DNA from: Fen-1364 sp049515135
Lineage (GTDB): Bacteria > Spirochaetota > Spirochaetia > SZUA-6 > Fen-1364
Direction of reading: 5' to 3'
Assembly: GCA_049515135.1 (NCBI GenBank)
Contig: JBEKUJ010000003.1
Coordinates: 124,001-188,000 of the forward strand
Length of the DNA: 64,000 nucleotides
Shown: positions 9,242-17,532 of the stretch, piece after piece
Numbering within the stretch: the stretch's first letter is position 1
Layout of the letters: each line of letters begins with the position of its first letter
Program-made: the position numbers and the translations under genes
The notes under the pieces: generated by a model
Seen by the model: the letters and a program-made list of their open reading frames with translations, nothing else
What the model was told of the DNA's origin: nothing
Database searches by the model: none

Positions 9242-9874
9242 GTGAAAACGACTATACTGCGAAGTTTCATTGTTCTGGAAGGGCTCGACGGCGCGGGAAC
9301 CTCTACCCAACTCTCACTCCTCTCCAACAGGCTGAAACACGCCGGGAAGCCCCATACTGCCACCTGGGAACCCACCGACGGCCCCGTGGGGAAGCTTTTG
9401 CGAGCCATCCTGGCAGGCCAGGTGAAGATGCTCCCAACCACCATTGCCATGCTCTATGCCGCTGACCGCAATGAGCACGTGAACGCCGCGGAGACCGGGA
9501 TCGCGGCCAGGGCATCCCGCGGCGAGCTTGTCATCAGCGATCGGTACATCTTTTCCAGCCTGGCGTATCAGTCCATCGATTGCGGCCTCGATTTTGTTTT
9601 CGCTCTCAACGAGCGCTTCCCCCTTCCCCAATGTCTCCTTTTCATCGACACGCCTGTTGAAGTGAGCCAGAAGCGTCTTTCCGGACGCGGGAAGGAGGAG
9701 CTTTTTGATGGGCAGGCGTTCCAGACCAGGGTGCGGGAAAATTACATGGCCGCCTTTGAAAAGTACCGGTCCAGCGGCATGGCGATATCGATCATCGACG
9801 GAGACAGGCCACAGGACGCTATTCATGAGGAAATCTGGAAAATACTCTCCGGCCTGCCGATAACAGGGATGTGA
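9242..9874 (+). CDS. tmk: Thymidylate kinase (dTMP kinase)
   Basis: A 210-residue enzyme converting dTMP to dTDP with ATP. The P-loop region reads FIVLEGLDGAGTSTQLSLL: the usual GxxGxGKSTQ has Thr where the Walker A Lys is expected. The DRY-type motif (SDRYIFSSLAYQ) and a LID segment (RLSGRGKEELFD) are present, and length is normal for TMK (about 205-215). GTG at 9242 is chosen because it gives the usual short N-terminus and follows a promoter by a few bases; longer in-frame starts would add an unrelated N-terminus. Its stop overlaps the next gene's GTG start. The altered P-loop is, as far as I recall, seen in spirochaete TMKs, so the enzyme is probably active. Confidence 0.9.
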   Translation: MKTTILRSFIVLEGLDGAGTSTQLSLLSNRLKHAGKPHTATWEPTDGPVGKLLRAILAGQVKMLPTTIAMLYAADRNEHVNAAETGIAARASRGELVISDRYIFSSLAYQSIDCGLDFVFALNERFPLPQCLLFIDTPVEVSQKRLSGRGKEELFDGQAFQTRVRENYMAAFEKYRSSGMAISIIDGDRPQDAIHEEIWKILSGLPITGM

Positions 9875-10479
9875 AGCGGACCGTTTTTGTCTTCCTGCTC
9901 ATCATGGTCCCTCTTCTCCCCGCATCGGCCTGGCGCATTCTCTACGCCGAACAGTACTACAGGCTGTACCACGAGACTCTCCATCACTACCCCGAAGATG
10001 CGATGGAGGATATCGAGTACCTGGAGCTTGCCCTGAAGGCGGATTTCGCCCCGTTTGCAAATCCACTCTATGCCCTTGCGACAATCCACGACACGACTGA
10101 ATGGGGACGCTACAAGTACCTCTTCTCTATGCATGTGAACCTGAAGCTGATCTACCTGTACCTGACCCTGGGCAGCAAGTACGACAAGATGGTGGCCTAT
10201 TTCTACAATTACCCGTGGAAGAGGCAGAACCTGGAGAGCCTGGACACCGCGGAGAAGATCTACAGGGTCGCCTACGGATATTGGACGGATGCGCAGAAGT
10301 GGTCTGCCATGGCATGGGACATGCAGGACATCCATCTGCCCGCGATACAGGAGTGGGAGGACGAAAACTTCCGCGTTCAGTCAGGAGACCTGGACTACAA
10401 GCAGATCATTGACGCCCAGCTTGCCCGGCTGGAAAAGGTCCGCGCCGACTTCCAGAAAATGGACCAGCATACTTACTGA
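9871..10479 (+). CDS. Secreted protein of unknown function, Tyr/Trp-rich
   Basis: A 202-residue protein with signal peptide MKRTVFVFLLIMVPLLPASA and then a helical mature region rich in Tyr and Trp (WRILYAEQYYRLYHETLHHY; AYFYNYPWKRQNLESLDTAE). The pattern suggests a TPR-like helical repeat, but I cannot assign a family. The GTG start at 9871 overlaps the tmk stop (GTGA), so it is translationally coupled to tmk. The 3' end overlaps the convergent queA stop by 7 nt. Likely periplasmic; role unknown. Confidence 0.7.
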   Translation: MKRTVFVFLLIMVPLLPASAWRILYAEQYYRLYHETLHHYPEDAMEDIEYLELALKADFAPFANPLYALATIHDTTEWGRYKYLFSMHVNLKLIYLYLTLGSKYDKMVAYFYNYPWKRQNLESLDTAEKIYRVAYGYWTDAQKWSAMAWDMQDIHLPAIQEWEDENFRVQSGDLDYKQIIDAQLARLEKVRADFQKMDQHTY

Positions 10480-11486
10480 ATCAACATTGCATCGCCGTAG
10501 GAAAAGAACCGGTAGCGTTTCCTGATCGCCTCTGCATACGTCCTCAGGATCAGCTCGCGCCCTGCGAAGGCGCTCACCAGCACAAGCAGGCTGGATTCTG
10601 GCGTGTGGAAGTTCGTGAAAAGCTGCGTAACAACCCTGAACGTGAACCCCGGCGTGATGTAGATGCGCGTGCGGCCTTGACCCGCGGACAAGCCGTCCCC
10701 GGTCCATGCGGTCTCCAGGGTGCGAACAACCGTGGTGCCCACGGCCAGGATGGGTCTCCCCTCGCAAACGGCCGCATCTACCAGATCCTTTGTGGCAGGG
10801 GGAATGGAATACTCCTCTTCGTGCATCCTGTGGTCCTCGATCTGGGCGCTGCGGATGGGGAGGAAGGTGCCAAGCCCGACGTGCAGGGTGACCTGGCATA
10901 TCTGCGCCCCTGCTCCCCGCAGCTCATCAAGGAGGCGACGGCTGAAATGAAGTCCTGCCGTAGGCGCAGCGGCTGAGCCGACGGCTCTCGAATACACGGT
11001 CTGGTAGCGTTCTTCATCCGCCGGCGTGTCGGCGCGCTTTACGTAGGGAGGGAGCGGAACATGCCCGTTTCGTTCGAGCCACGGGTCATCCACGGGCGGG
11101 TCAAAGCGGATCAATCGGATATCCTCATCCGAGGATTCGATTGTTCCTGAAACGCCTTCGGAAAAGGCCAACGTCTTGCCGCGAAGCTTCCCCGTCCCGC
11201 CCATGAGCGCTTCCCAGACCCGAGCATTCTGCCTCGACAGGAGGAGGACCTCAACGGTCCGGCCCGCCTCGGTTTTCCCGAACAACCTGGCTTTCCGGAC
11301 GCGAGTGTCGTTCAGGACAATCACGGTTCCCGGCGCAACCAGGCTTGGAGTTTCGCGCACGGACATGTCCTGAGACAGCCCGGTCCCTCGATCAAGGACA
11401 AGGAGTCGGGCATTTTCGCGATCCGGGGCCGGCTCCTGCGCGATCAGGTCCGGGGGCAGATCAAAAGAGAATAGACTGGTCTCCAC
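10473..11486 (-). CDS. queA: S-adenosylmethionine:tRNA ribosyltransferase-isomerase
   Basis: A 337-residue enzyme that transfers and isomerises the ribosyl group of SAM to 7-aminomethyl-7-deazaguanine in tRNA, giving epoxyqueuosine. Family signatures are plain: FDLPPDLIAQEP at the N-terminus, VLNDTRVRKARLFG, and GLHFSRRLLDEL then VGLGTFLPI toward the C-terminal half. GTG 11486 is chosen because the family starts a few residues before FDLP; it lies inside the 3' end of ruvB (26 nt overlap). It is last in a ruvC-ruvA-ruvB-queA order, a common bacterial arrangement. Confidence 0.95.
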   Translation of the reverse strand: METSLFSFDLPPDLIAQEPAPDRENARLLVLDRGTGLSQDMSVRETPSLVAPGTVIVLNDTRVRKARLFGKTEAGRTVEVLLLSRQNARVWEALMGGTGKLRGKTLAFSEGVSGTIESSDEDIRLIRFDPPVDDPWLERNGHVPLPPYVKRADTPADEERYQTVYSRAVGSAAAPTAGLHFSRRLLDELRGAGAQICQVTLHVGLGTFLPIRSAQIEDHRMHEEEYSIPPATKDLVDAAVCEGRPILAVGTTVVRTLETAWTGDGLSAGQGRTRIYITPGFTFRVVTQLFTNFHTPESSLLVLVSAFAGRELILRTYAEAIRKRYRFFSYGDAMLIQ

Positions 11487-12504
11487 GCGTGGTCCGCTTG
11501 ATTCCCAGGTGTTCCCAGGCTCCGTCCGTGGCCACCCTGCCACGGGGGGTGCGTTTCAGGAACCCGATCTGGATGAGGTAGGGCTCATAGACATCCTCCA
11601 GGGTGTCCACCGCTTCGCCGATGGAGATGGCGATTGTCTCAGAGCCAACGGGGCCCCCGGCATATTTCTCCACAAGCGTCCGCAGGATCTCGCGGTCCAG
11701 CTTGTCCAGCCCCCGTTCATCTATTTCCAGGGATTCCAGGCCGCGAGTGACGATGGGCATATCGATGATGCCCTTGCCCCAGACCTGGGCAAAGTCCCTC
11801 ATTCGCCGGAGTATCCTGTTTGCAATCCGGGGGGTGCCGCGGGAACATCTGGATATCATCTCTGCCGCGTCATCTTCCGTTCTTACCGAAAGGATCCCTG
11901 CAGATCGAAAGACGATTTTCCGGATGTCGGCAGGCTCATAGAAATCCAGGCGCATAGGGATGCCGAACCGGGAGTAGAGCGGGCTCGATACCAGGCCGGT
12001 CTTCGTCGTGGCCCCGACCAGCGTGAACGGCGGCAGGGGGATCTTGATTGTGCGGGCGCCGGGGCCCTGGCCGATCACCACGTCGATCTCGAAATCCTCC
12101 ATGGCAGAGTACAGCATCTCCTCAACCACCGGCTTGAGCCTGTGGATCTCGTCGATGAAAAAGATGTTGCGCTCTCCGATGCTGGTGAGGATGGCCGCAA
12201 GATCTCCAGGCTTTTCCAGGGCAGGGGCCGACGTTGCCCGGAACTGGACGCCAAGCTCGTTCGCAACGATTGCCGCAAGAGTGGTTTTGCCCAGCCCGGG
12301 AGGGCCAGAGAGGAATACGTGGTCCAGGTGCTCTCCCCGCCTCCTGGCTGCCTCGATATAGACGGCCAGGTTCTCTTTGAGCTTGTCCTGTCCCACGAAC
12401 TCGGAGAGCAGACGCGGTCTCAGGGAGAGCTCTTCACCGTCCTCCGCAGGGTTAAATCCCGGGTTGGGAAGGCGTTGGCCCGGATCCGGCGGCCGGTCTT
12501 TCAC
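11461..12504 (-). CDS. ruvB: Holliday junction branch migration ATPase RuvB
   Basis: A 347-residue AAA+ motor that drives branch migration with RuvA. Walker A GPPGLGKTT (about residues 67-75), Walker B FFIDEIHRL (about 115-123), sensor region GATTKTGLVSSPLYSRFG, and the winged-helix C-terminal end PYLIQIGFLKRTPRGR are all canonical. The GTG start overlaps the ruvA stop (GTGA). Length is normal (about 335-350). Confidence 0.97.
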   Translation of the reverse strand: MKDRPPDPGQRLPNPGFNPAEDGEELSLRPRLLSEFVGQDKLKENLAVYIEAARRRGEHLDHVFLSGPPGLGKTTLAAIVANELGVQFRATSAPALEKPGDLAAILTSIGERNIFFIDEIHRLKPVVEEMLYSAMEDFEIDVVIGQGPGARTIKIPLPPFTLVGATTKTGLVSSPLYSRFGIPMRLDFYEPADIRKIVFRSAGILSVRTEDDAAEMISRCSRGTPRIANRILRRMRDFAQVWGKGIIDMPIVTRGLESLEIDERGLDKLDREILRTLVEKYAGGPVGSETIAISIGEAVDTLEDVYEPYLIQIGFLKRTPRGRVATDGAWEHLGIKRTTRGDQSILF

Positions 12505-13136
12505 GCGCCGCTCCCTTCAGGCCCGCCGCCGGCCGCTGCGTTCGATTCACCGCCCGCAATCGCCACCGCGCGCTTGAAAAGCTCGCGCTCCAGCTCCTCT
12601 CCTTTCATGGCCTTGCCTCCCATCGACCTGGCGGCTGCGGTCACTGCGTTCCTTGCCGTCCTCCTGTTGAAACCCATTCCGACAAGCGCGGTGGCAATGT
12701 CATCCTCCGGAGAGCGGCCGGAGCCTTCCGCGGCAGGCGTCAGCTTCCCCTTGAGCGTGAGAATGATCTTCTGCGCGGTTCTTTTCCCGATTCCGGGCAG
12801 GGATGAAAGGGCATCCACGTCATCGCTGTCCAGGGCCTGGGCAAACTTGTCGCGGTCAACGCCCGAGAGGACCTTGAGCGCTCCGCGCGGCCCCACGCCA
12901 TCAACCCTCTGAAGGTCCAGGAAGAGCGCTCTCTCAGCAGGGTCGGAAAAGCCGTACAGGCGCATTGAGTCCTCACGGTGCAGAAGGTGCGTGTAGACGC
13001 GCGCCACCTCGCCCACGGGGGGCAGCTTCTCCAGGGCCCGGCGGGAGACAGTGATGTCCCACTCCACGCCGCCTGTCTGGAGGAAGAGCCGCTCATCCCC
13101 CTTGAACGTGATTTCACCTGTAACGCTGTTGAACAT
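12501..13136 (-). CDS. ruvA: Holliday junction DNA-binding protein RuvA
   Basis: A 211-residue protein in three domains: OB-fold (residues 1-65, MFNSVTGEITFKG), tandem helix-hairpin-helix (VDGVGPRGALKVLSG; LPGIGKRTAQKIILTLKGKL), and a C-terminal three-helix domain after a Ser/Gly linker (ALVGMGFNRRTARNAV) that contacts RuvB. ATG 13136 is the proper start; an upstream in-frame start would add residues lying inside ruvC. It overlaps the ruvC 3' end by 23 nt. The C-terminal tail is Ala/Gly-rich. Confidence 0.95.
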   Translation of the reverse strand: MFNSVTGEITFKGDERLFLQTGGVEWDITVSRRALEKLPPVGEVARVYTHLLHREDSMRLYGFSDPAERALFLDLQRVDGVGPRGALKVLSGVDRDKFAQALDSDDVDALSSLPGIGKRTAQKIILTLKGKLTPAAEGSGRSPEDDIATALVGMGFNRRTARNAVTAAARSMGGKAMKGEELERELFKRAVAIAGGESNAAAGGGPEGSGA

Positions 13137-13611
13137 CGAGGCGCAACCTGTTCGCGTGGCAAATTGCCACTGCAAGGGCATCCGCAGCGTGATCCGGAGC
13201 GGGGATCTCTTCCAGGCCGAGCACTATGCTGACCAGGCGCTGCACCTGATCTTTGTCCGCTCTTCCCCTCCCGATCACTGCCTGCTTCACATGCTGCGGT
13301 GAATAGCACTCGACCGGAATCCCCCTCTGGCCGAGGGCCAGGAGGACGACCCCGCGGGCATGGGCTACCTGCATGGCGCTGGAGGCGTTGCGGGCAAAGT
13401 ACAGCTCCTCTACTCCGGCCTCTGACGGACCGTATTTGAGAAGGAGCTTTCTGATGGCGCTGTAAATGGCAAGGAGCCGCTCAGAGAGGGATGACTGGGC
13501 ATCTGTTTTAACCACGCCGTGGGCAACGTGAAAGAAGCGGGAGCCATCGAACCGCACAACGCCCCAGCCGGTTGCCGCGAGCCCCGGATCAATGCCGATA
13601 AGCGTCCTCAT
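13114..13611 (-). CDS. ruvC: Holliday junction resolvase RuvC
   Basis: A 165-residue endonuclease with an RNase H-like fold. Acidic centre visible: Asp8 in IGIDPGLAATGWG, Glu68 in GVEELYFARN, and the His141/Asp144 pair in PDHAADALAVAICH. It cuts four-way junctions symmetrically, working with RuvAB encoded just downstream. ATG start; 25-nt gap from yebC. Length is normal. Confidence 0.95.
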   Translation of the reverse strand: MRTLIGIDPGLAATGWGVVRFDGSRFFHVAHGVVKTDAQSSLSERLLAIYSAIRKLLLKYGPSEAGVEELYFARNASSAMQVAHARGVVLLALGQRGIPVECYSPQHVKQAVIGRGRADKDQVQRLVSIVLGLEEIPAPDHAADALAVAICHANRLRLDVQQRYR

Positions 13612-13636
13612 TGCCGTCGTGGCGCGGCCGTTGACG

Positions 13637-14380
13637 CTACTCGCTCATGACAAATCCGGCAGGGATCTCCAGATTTGTCGCCACGTTCTGGACGTCCTCA
13701 TGGTCCTCGAGGTTTTCCACCAGCCTCAGCGCCTTCTGAGTCTTGTCGTTGTCCAGCGTGACGCTGGCGTCGGCCACGCGCGCAATTTCCGCCATGGTGT
13801 GCTGGAACCCGCCAGCCTCGAGCGCCTTGACCACGTTCTCGAAGTCTTCTGGGTTCGTGGTCACTTCGATATTGTCACTGTCGCTGCTTACGTCCTCAGC
13901 GCCCGCCTCCAGCGCAACTGCAAGGATGTCGTCCTCCTTGTACTTGGAGGCGTCGTACGTGATGAGCCCTTTCCTCTTGAACAGGTAGACGACGCTCCCC
14001 GCTGCGCCAAGGCTTCCGCCCCCCTTGTTGAGGAGGTTTCGGATTTCCGCCGCGGCCCTGTTCTTGTTGTCAGTGAGAACGTCAATAAGCATTGCAACGC
14101 CGCCCGGCCCGTACGCTTCGTAGAGGATCTCCTCGTAGCTGACGCCCTCAAGCTCGCCGGTCCCTTTCTTGATGGCCCGGTCTATGTTGTCCCTGGGCAT
14201 GTTGCTGGCTTTGGCTTTCAGGATGACAGTTCGAAGTCGAGGGTTCGCCTCAGGGTCGCCGCCGCCCTGCCGCGCGGAAATGCTGATTTCCTTGATGAGC
14301 TTTGTAAACATCTGCCCGCGTTTGGCGTCCGCGACGCCTTTCTTGTGCTTGATTGTATGCCATTTGCTATGGCCCGACAT
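13637..14380 (-). CDS. yebC: YebC/PmpR-family translation or transcription factor
   Basis: A 247-residue protein starting MSGHSKWHTIKHKKGVADAK, the family's hallmark N-terminus, followed by FTKLIKEISISARQGGGDP and NMPRDNIDRAIKKGTG. The family has been described both as DNA-binding regulators and as ribosome factors easing polyproline stalls, so the precise role is open. It sits directly upstream of ruvC, as in many genomes. AAGGGG precedes the ATG by about 5 nt. A TTGACT lies in the 61-nt gap upstream, but no convincing -10 goes with it. Confidence 0.93.
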   Translation of the reverse strand: MSGHSKWHTIKHKKGVADAKRGQMFTKLIKEISISARQGGGDPEANPRLRTVILKAKASNMPRDNIDRAIKKGTGELEGVSYEEILYEAYGPGGVAMLIDVLTDNKNRAAAEIRNLLNKGGGSLGAAGSVVYLFKRKGLITYDASKYKEDDILAVALEAGAEDVSSDSDNIEVTTNPEDFENVVKALEAGGFQHTMAEIARVADASVTLDNDKTQKALRLVENLEDHEDVQNVATNLEIPAGFVMSE

Positions 14381-14441
14381 GTTTCCCCTTCTTCCTGGTG
14401 AAGTTTGTCCTAGCGTATCATGAATAAAAAATAGAAGTCAA

Positions 14442-15674
14442 TCAGGGCCACCGGACCCGCAGCTCGCGGTCCTTCGCTTCCGGCGGCATGGCGGCAAGGA
14501 GCCCGTCGAGCATCATTCTGCCGGAGTCGCTCATGGCAAGCCGGTCCCCGGCCGGATGCGCAACGCCTTGAGAGACCCAGCTTCCCCAGAGCCCCGGAAA
14601 GATCTCGTCGAAGCTGCTGCCGAACCTGCGAAGGAAGGCGGCCGTTGGGATCCCTTCCTCAAGCCGCAGACCCATCATCAGGGTTTCCACCAGAAAGTCC
14701 GCGGGTCTGACTGTCTCCAGCCGCGCTCCCCAGAGACTGTCACGGCCCAAGAGGAATGCGTGAACGTCGCTCGGATTTGTCATCCTGAGCACCGCGCCGG
14801 GCTCTGCAAGCTCCGGCCTGCCCAAGGTCCTGGCAATCGGCGCAGCCGGCAGCGTGGAGACCGCGCTCGGCCCAACCCCCAGGTAGGGTTCCAGCCTCCA
14901 GTAGCGCAGGTTGTGCCGGCACTCTTTTCCCGGTCTGCAGAAGTTTGAGATCTCGTAATGGGCGTAGCCTCGCCTTCGCAGCTCCGTGACACCTGCGAAC
15001 CAGAGTTCTTCGTCCCTGTCGGCCGAGTTGGGACGGACTTTCCCGGTCTCCACAAGGCGCTCGAGAGGGGTACCGGGCTCATAGGTCAGCGAGTAGAGGG
15101 AGACGTGGGACGCTGGGAGCTCATCCAGAAGGGCGAGGTCTGAGGCAACCTCCCGAGGCTCCTGGCCGGGGATTCCGGCTATGAAATCGAGATTCAGGTC
15201 GGCGTTCCATCTCCGGCGAAGCAATCCGACAGCCCGCGCAATGTCCCGGCGGCTTCCGGTCCGGCGCAGAGCGCGCAAGTGCCTGTCATTCGTGCTCTGC
15301 ACTCCTGCGCTTATCCTGGTGACCCCTGCGCCACAGCAGATCTCCAGGAACTCCTCGTCGATGGATTCAGGGTTCGCCTCAACAGTCCACTCCGGGCAGG
15401 AAGGATTCCCCAGCGCGCTCAGCATCCGGCTGAGCAGGGGGCGAACGAGCGTGCTGGGTGTTCCTCCGCCCATGAATACGGTCTGCGGCGGGCCGTCATT
15501 CCCCAGCGCCTCGCGGAAAAAGCGCGCCTGCTCGATGGTCTCATTCACAACCGATTCCTGGATGCCCTCTGCAACCGTCCGCGCGGGCAGGGAGTAGAAA
15601 TTGCAATACAGGCATTTGTCCACGCAGAAGGGAACGTGGACATACAGGGAAAGGGGAAGCTCAGAGCTTGCCAA
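14442..15674 (-). CDS. hemW: Radical SAM heme chaperone HemW-like protein
   Basis: A 410-residue radical SAM protein with the [4Fe-4S] motif at Cys17, Cys21 and Cys24 (YVHVPFCVDKCLYCNFYS) and GGGTPSTL plus the NPES motif typical of the HemN/HemW group. It lacks features that would mark it as the anaerobic coproporphyrinogen dehydrogenase itself. HemW binds heme and helps insert it into proteins. The only plausible start is a TTG at 15674 inside the 3' end of the preceding signal peptidase gene (14-nt overlap). Its C-terminus is Arg/Glu-rich. Family firm; HemW versus HemN role is inferred from motif and length. Confidence 0.85.
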   Translation of the reverse strand: MASSELPLSLYVHVPFCVDKCLYCNFYSLPARTVAEGIQESVVNETIEQARFFREALGNDGPPQTVFMGGGTPSTLVRPLLSRMLSALGNPSCPEWTVEANPESIDEEFLEICCGAGVTRISAGVQSTNDRHLRALRRTGSRRDIARAVGLLRRRWNADLNLDFIAGIPGQEPREVASDLALLDELPASHVSLYSLTYEPGTPLERLVETGKVRPNSADRDEELWFAGVTELRRRGYAHYEISNFCRPGKECRHNLRYWRLEPYLGVGPSAVSTLPAAPIARTLGRPELAEPGAVLRMTNPSDVHAFLLGRDSLWGARLETVRPADFLVETLMMGLRLEEGIPTAAFLRRFGSSFDEIFPGLWGSWVSQGVAHPAGDRLAMSDSGRMMLDGLLAAMPPEAKDRELRVRWP

Positions 15675-16410
15675 TAGAGAGCGGCGGCCAGTAGCGGTAG
15701 ATCACTTTGCCAATGATCCTTTCCAGCAGGACCGGGCCCCAGGACCTGCTGTCGCTGGACTGCGGCCGGTTGTCGCCCATCACGAAAAACTCCCTGTCCT
15801 TCAGAACCATCTCGTCCAGGTTCCCGGAGAAAGGCAGCGAGGAATCCCATCCCCGGGCGTTCAGCGTTGAGAGCATGGAATAGCGGACCGGGACGATCTG
15901 ATCTTCCGCAACGAAGTCGGTTGCCCCTCGAGGCTTTATCCAGACCTTGTAATTGCTCAACCTGATCGTATCTCCGGGCATGCCGATGATCCGCTTGAGC
16001 ATGTAGCTGTTGACCCTGCCGCCATACAGGTCCCTGCGAAGGGTAGCCTTCTGCAGGGTGAGGAAGCCCACCACGGGCTGGAGAATCTTCACCAGCGCGG
16101 ATTCATCATCGTAAAACGGGGGCTGCACCATCACCAGATCGCCACGCTCCGGCAAGGAGAGCCCGGGCAGCCTTGCATGGGAAAAAGGCGCAAATGGTCC
16201 GTAGGCGAGGTAGCTCACCAGGACCCTGTCCGCCGGGCTTATCGCAGGCTCCATGGACACTGACTCCACGCGGAAGGTGGCAACAATGAACCGCGAAACA
16301 ACGACATAGACGATGAAAGCGATGAGCAGGATGCGGAAGGTGCGGGTTCCCAGGAGGGACATCCTCCTCCTTCGAACAGAGGAAGAATATCGTTCGACCG
16401 AACCGATCAT
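15661..16410 (-). CDS. lepB: Signal peptidase I (second copy)
   Basis: A 249-residue membrane protease cleaving signal peptides. One N-terminal transmembrane helix (about 24-46), the catalytic Ser in VESVSMEPAI, the general-base Lys in SYMLKRIIGMPGD, and the GDNRPQSSDSR box are all present, so it should be active. ATG at 16410 follows AGGAG closely. It lies 6 nt downstream of another signal peptidase gene, giving a tandem pair. It lacks the long insertion seen in that copy. Confidence 0.93.
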   Translation of the reverse strand: MIGSVERYSSSVRRRRMSLLGTRTFRILLIAFIVYVVVSRFIVATFRVESVSMEPAISPADRVLVSYLAYGPFAPFSHARLPGLSLPERGDLVMVQPPFYDDESALVKILQPVVGFLTLQKATLRRDLYGGRVNSYMLKRIIGMPGDTIRLSNYKVWIKPRGATDFVAEDQIVPVRYSMLSTLNARGWDSSLPFSGNLDEMVLKDREFFVMGDNRPQSSDSRSWGPVLLERIIGKVIYRYWPPLSIGKL

Positions 16411-16416
16411 CCTCTC

Positions 16417-17457
16417 CTACCTGATGACGCCGAACCTGCCCAACGGCCAGTACCTGAACAGCCCCTTGCCCAGGACCTTGTCCAGGCTCACCGTGCCGAA
16501 GTACCGGGCATCCCGCGAATTGTCGCGGTTGTCGCCCATGGGAAAGATCCTTCCCTCCGCTACGTAATACCCTTCCTGGAGCAGCCGCCAGTTGGAAGCC
16601 TGGTCGATGTTGAACGGCTCCATGGCCCATTCTGTGCGGCTCTGCCAGAGCTCGACGTATTTCTCGTCGTTGAGGGCAATGAGGCGAAAATGTGCGTTGC
16701 CGCTGGAGTCCTGGGTCGCCTCGTAGTACCGCGAGATTGCGTTCTGCAGTTCCTTTGTTGCGGGAAGACCGGCGAGCTGCAGGGCAATGCCGACTCCCTC
16801 CTCCTGGAAGACCTTGTACTCATCCGGATTGATGGACCGATAGGAGGGGTAGCTCATTCCCAGGCTTTCCTTCAGTTTCGATTCGGGCATCCACGTGGAT
16901 TCACCGGGGGTCAGGATCTCCACGTTTCCTTCACGCATGCGAAGCCGGTCTCCCGGCATTCCGATGGCCCTCTTGATCAGGAAATGATGCTTGGGCTGGC
17001 CGTATTCGTCCTTGTCGATGTCGACGATGGACAGGGTGACCATGTAGATGATCCGCTGGAGGATGTCCTTGAGAGGGCCGCTCGAGATGTATTCAGGGCT
17101 TTCAAATATGATCACGTCTCCGCGGGCGGGAGCCCTGAAGCCCGGCATTTTCAGCATGCCGGGGATGAGCTCAGGACCGTAGACGATCTTGTTTACAAAG
17201 ATGCGGTCGCTGACCATGAGGCTGGGCTCCATGGACGGGGAAGGAATCTGATAGGCCTGGAGGAGGTACTGATTGATGACCAGCACTATGACCACCGCTG
17301 AAGCGATTGCATCTATCCAGTCGACAACGGGATTGCGCTTTTTCTGCCTTGCCTTGCGCGCAAGAGACCGTTTCTTCCGCCAGGTGAGAAAGCGTTCCGT
17401 AGCATTCTGGACGCTTTTTTCCCACTGCATCCATGCGGTGTTCGTATTTGCTGCCAT
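16417..17457 (-). CDS. lepB: Signal peptidase I with a large insertion
   Basis: A 346-residue signal peptidase I. N-terminal transmembrane helix (VVDWIDAIASAVVIVLVINQ), catalytic Ser in IPSPSMEPSLMVSDRIFVNK, Lys in FLIKRAIGMPGD, and GDNRDNSRDAR near the C-terminus. Between the Lys box and the GDNR box there are over 100 extra residues. ATG 17457 is chosen: GGAG lies 6 nt before it and the promoter lies just upstream, while the longer in-frame start would cross that promoter. It heads the lepB-lepB-hemW-yebC-ruvCAB-queA run. Confidence 0.92.
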   Translation of the reverse strand: MAANTNTAWMQWEKSVQNATERFLTWRKKRSLARKARQKKRNPVVDWIDAIASAVVIVLVINQYLLQAYQIPSPSMEPSLMVSDRIFVNKIVYGPELIPGMLKMPGFRAPARGDVIIFESPEYISSGPLKDILQRIIYMVTLSIVDIDKDEYGQPKHHFLIKRAIGMPGDRLRMREGNVEILTPGESTWMPESKLKESLGMSYPSYRSINPDEYKVFQEEGVGIALQLAGLPATKELQNAISRYYEATQDSSGNAHFRLIALNDEKYVELWQSRTEWAMEPFNIDQASNWRLLQEGYYVAEGRIFPMGDNRDNSRDARYFGTVSLDKVLGKGLFRYWPLGRFGVIR

Positions 17458-17473
17458 GCCGGCTCCGGCCGGG

Positions 17474-17503
17474 AGGGTATCACGGGATGTGAATCGTTGA
17501 CAA
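17474..17503 (-). promoter_or_regulatory. Divergent promoter toward the lepB operon
   Basis: On the minus strand: TTGTCA (17503-17498), 18-nt spacer, TACCCT (17479-17474) preceded by an extended-10 TG. A GGAG ribosome site and the lepB ATG follow within about 20 nt. The -35 overlaps the -35 of the rightward promoter, so polymerases would compete for the two. Confidence 0.5.
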
Positions 17504-17525
17504 GCGAGTACGGCATTCCTATAAT
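17497..17525 (+). promoter_or_regulatory. Perfect-consensus sigma70 promoter for the PEGA/FGE gene
   Basis: TTGACA (17497-17502), exact 17-nt spacer, TATAAT (17520-17525). Both hexamers match consensus fully. The expected transcription start (about 17532) falls on or next to the ATG at 17533, which predicts a leaderless mRNA. Confidence 0.8.
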
Positions 17526-17532
17526 CCCCCGC

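Noticed and set aside
11509..12912. Long plus-strand open frame opposite ruvB/ruvA
   Set aside because: Antisense shadow of two certain genes; residue composition is typical of a mirrored frame.
14381..14441. Promoter for yebC (TTGACT in the gap)
   Set aside because: No acceptable -10 hexamer at 16-18 nt; the gene may be read from the lepB operon.
17497..17532. Earlier in-frame start for the PEGA/FGE gene
   Set aside because: It would lie inside the perfect -35/-10 promoter, upstream of the transcript start.
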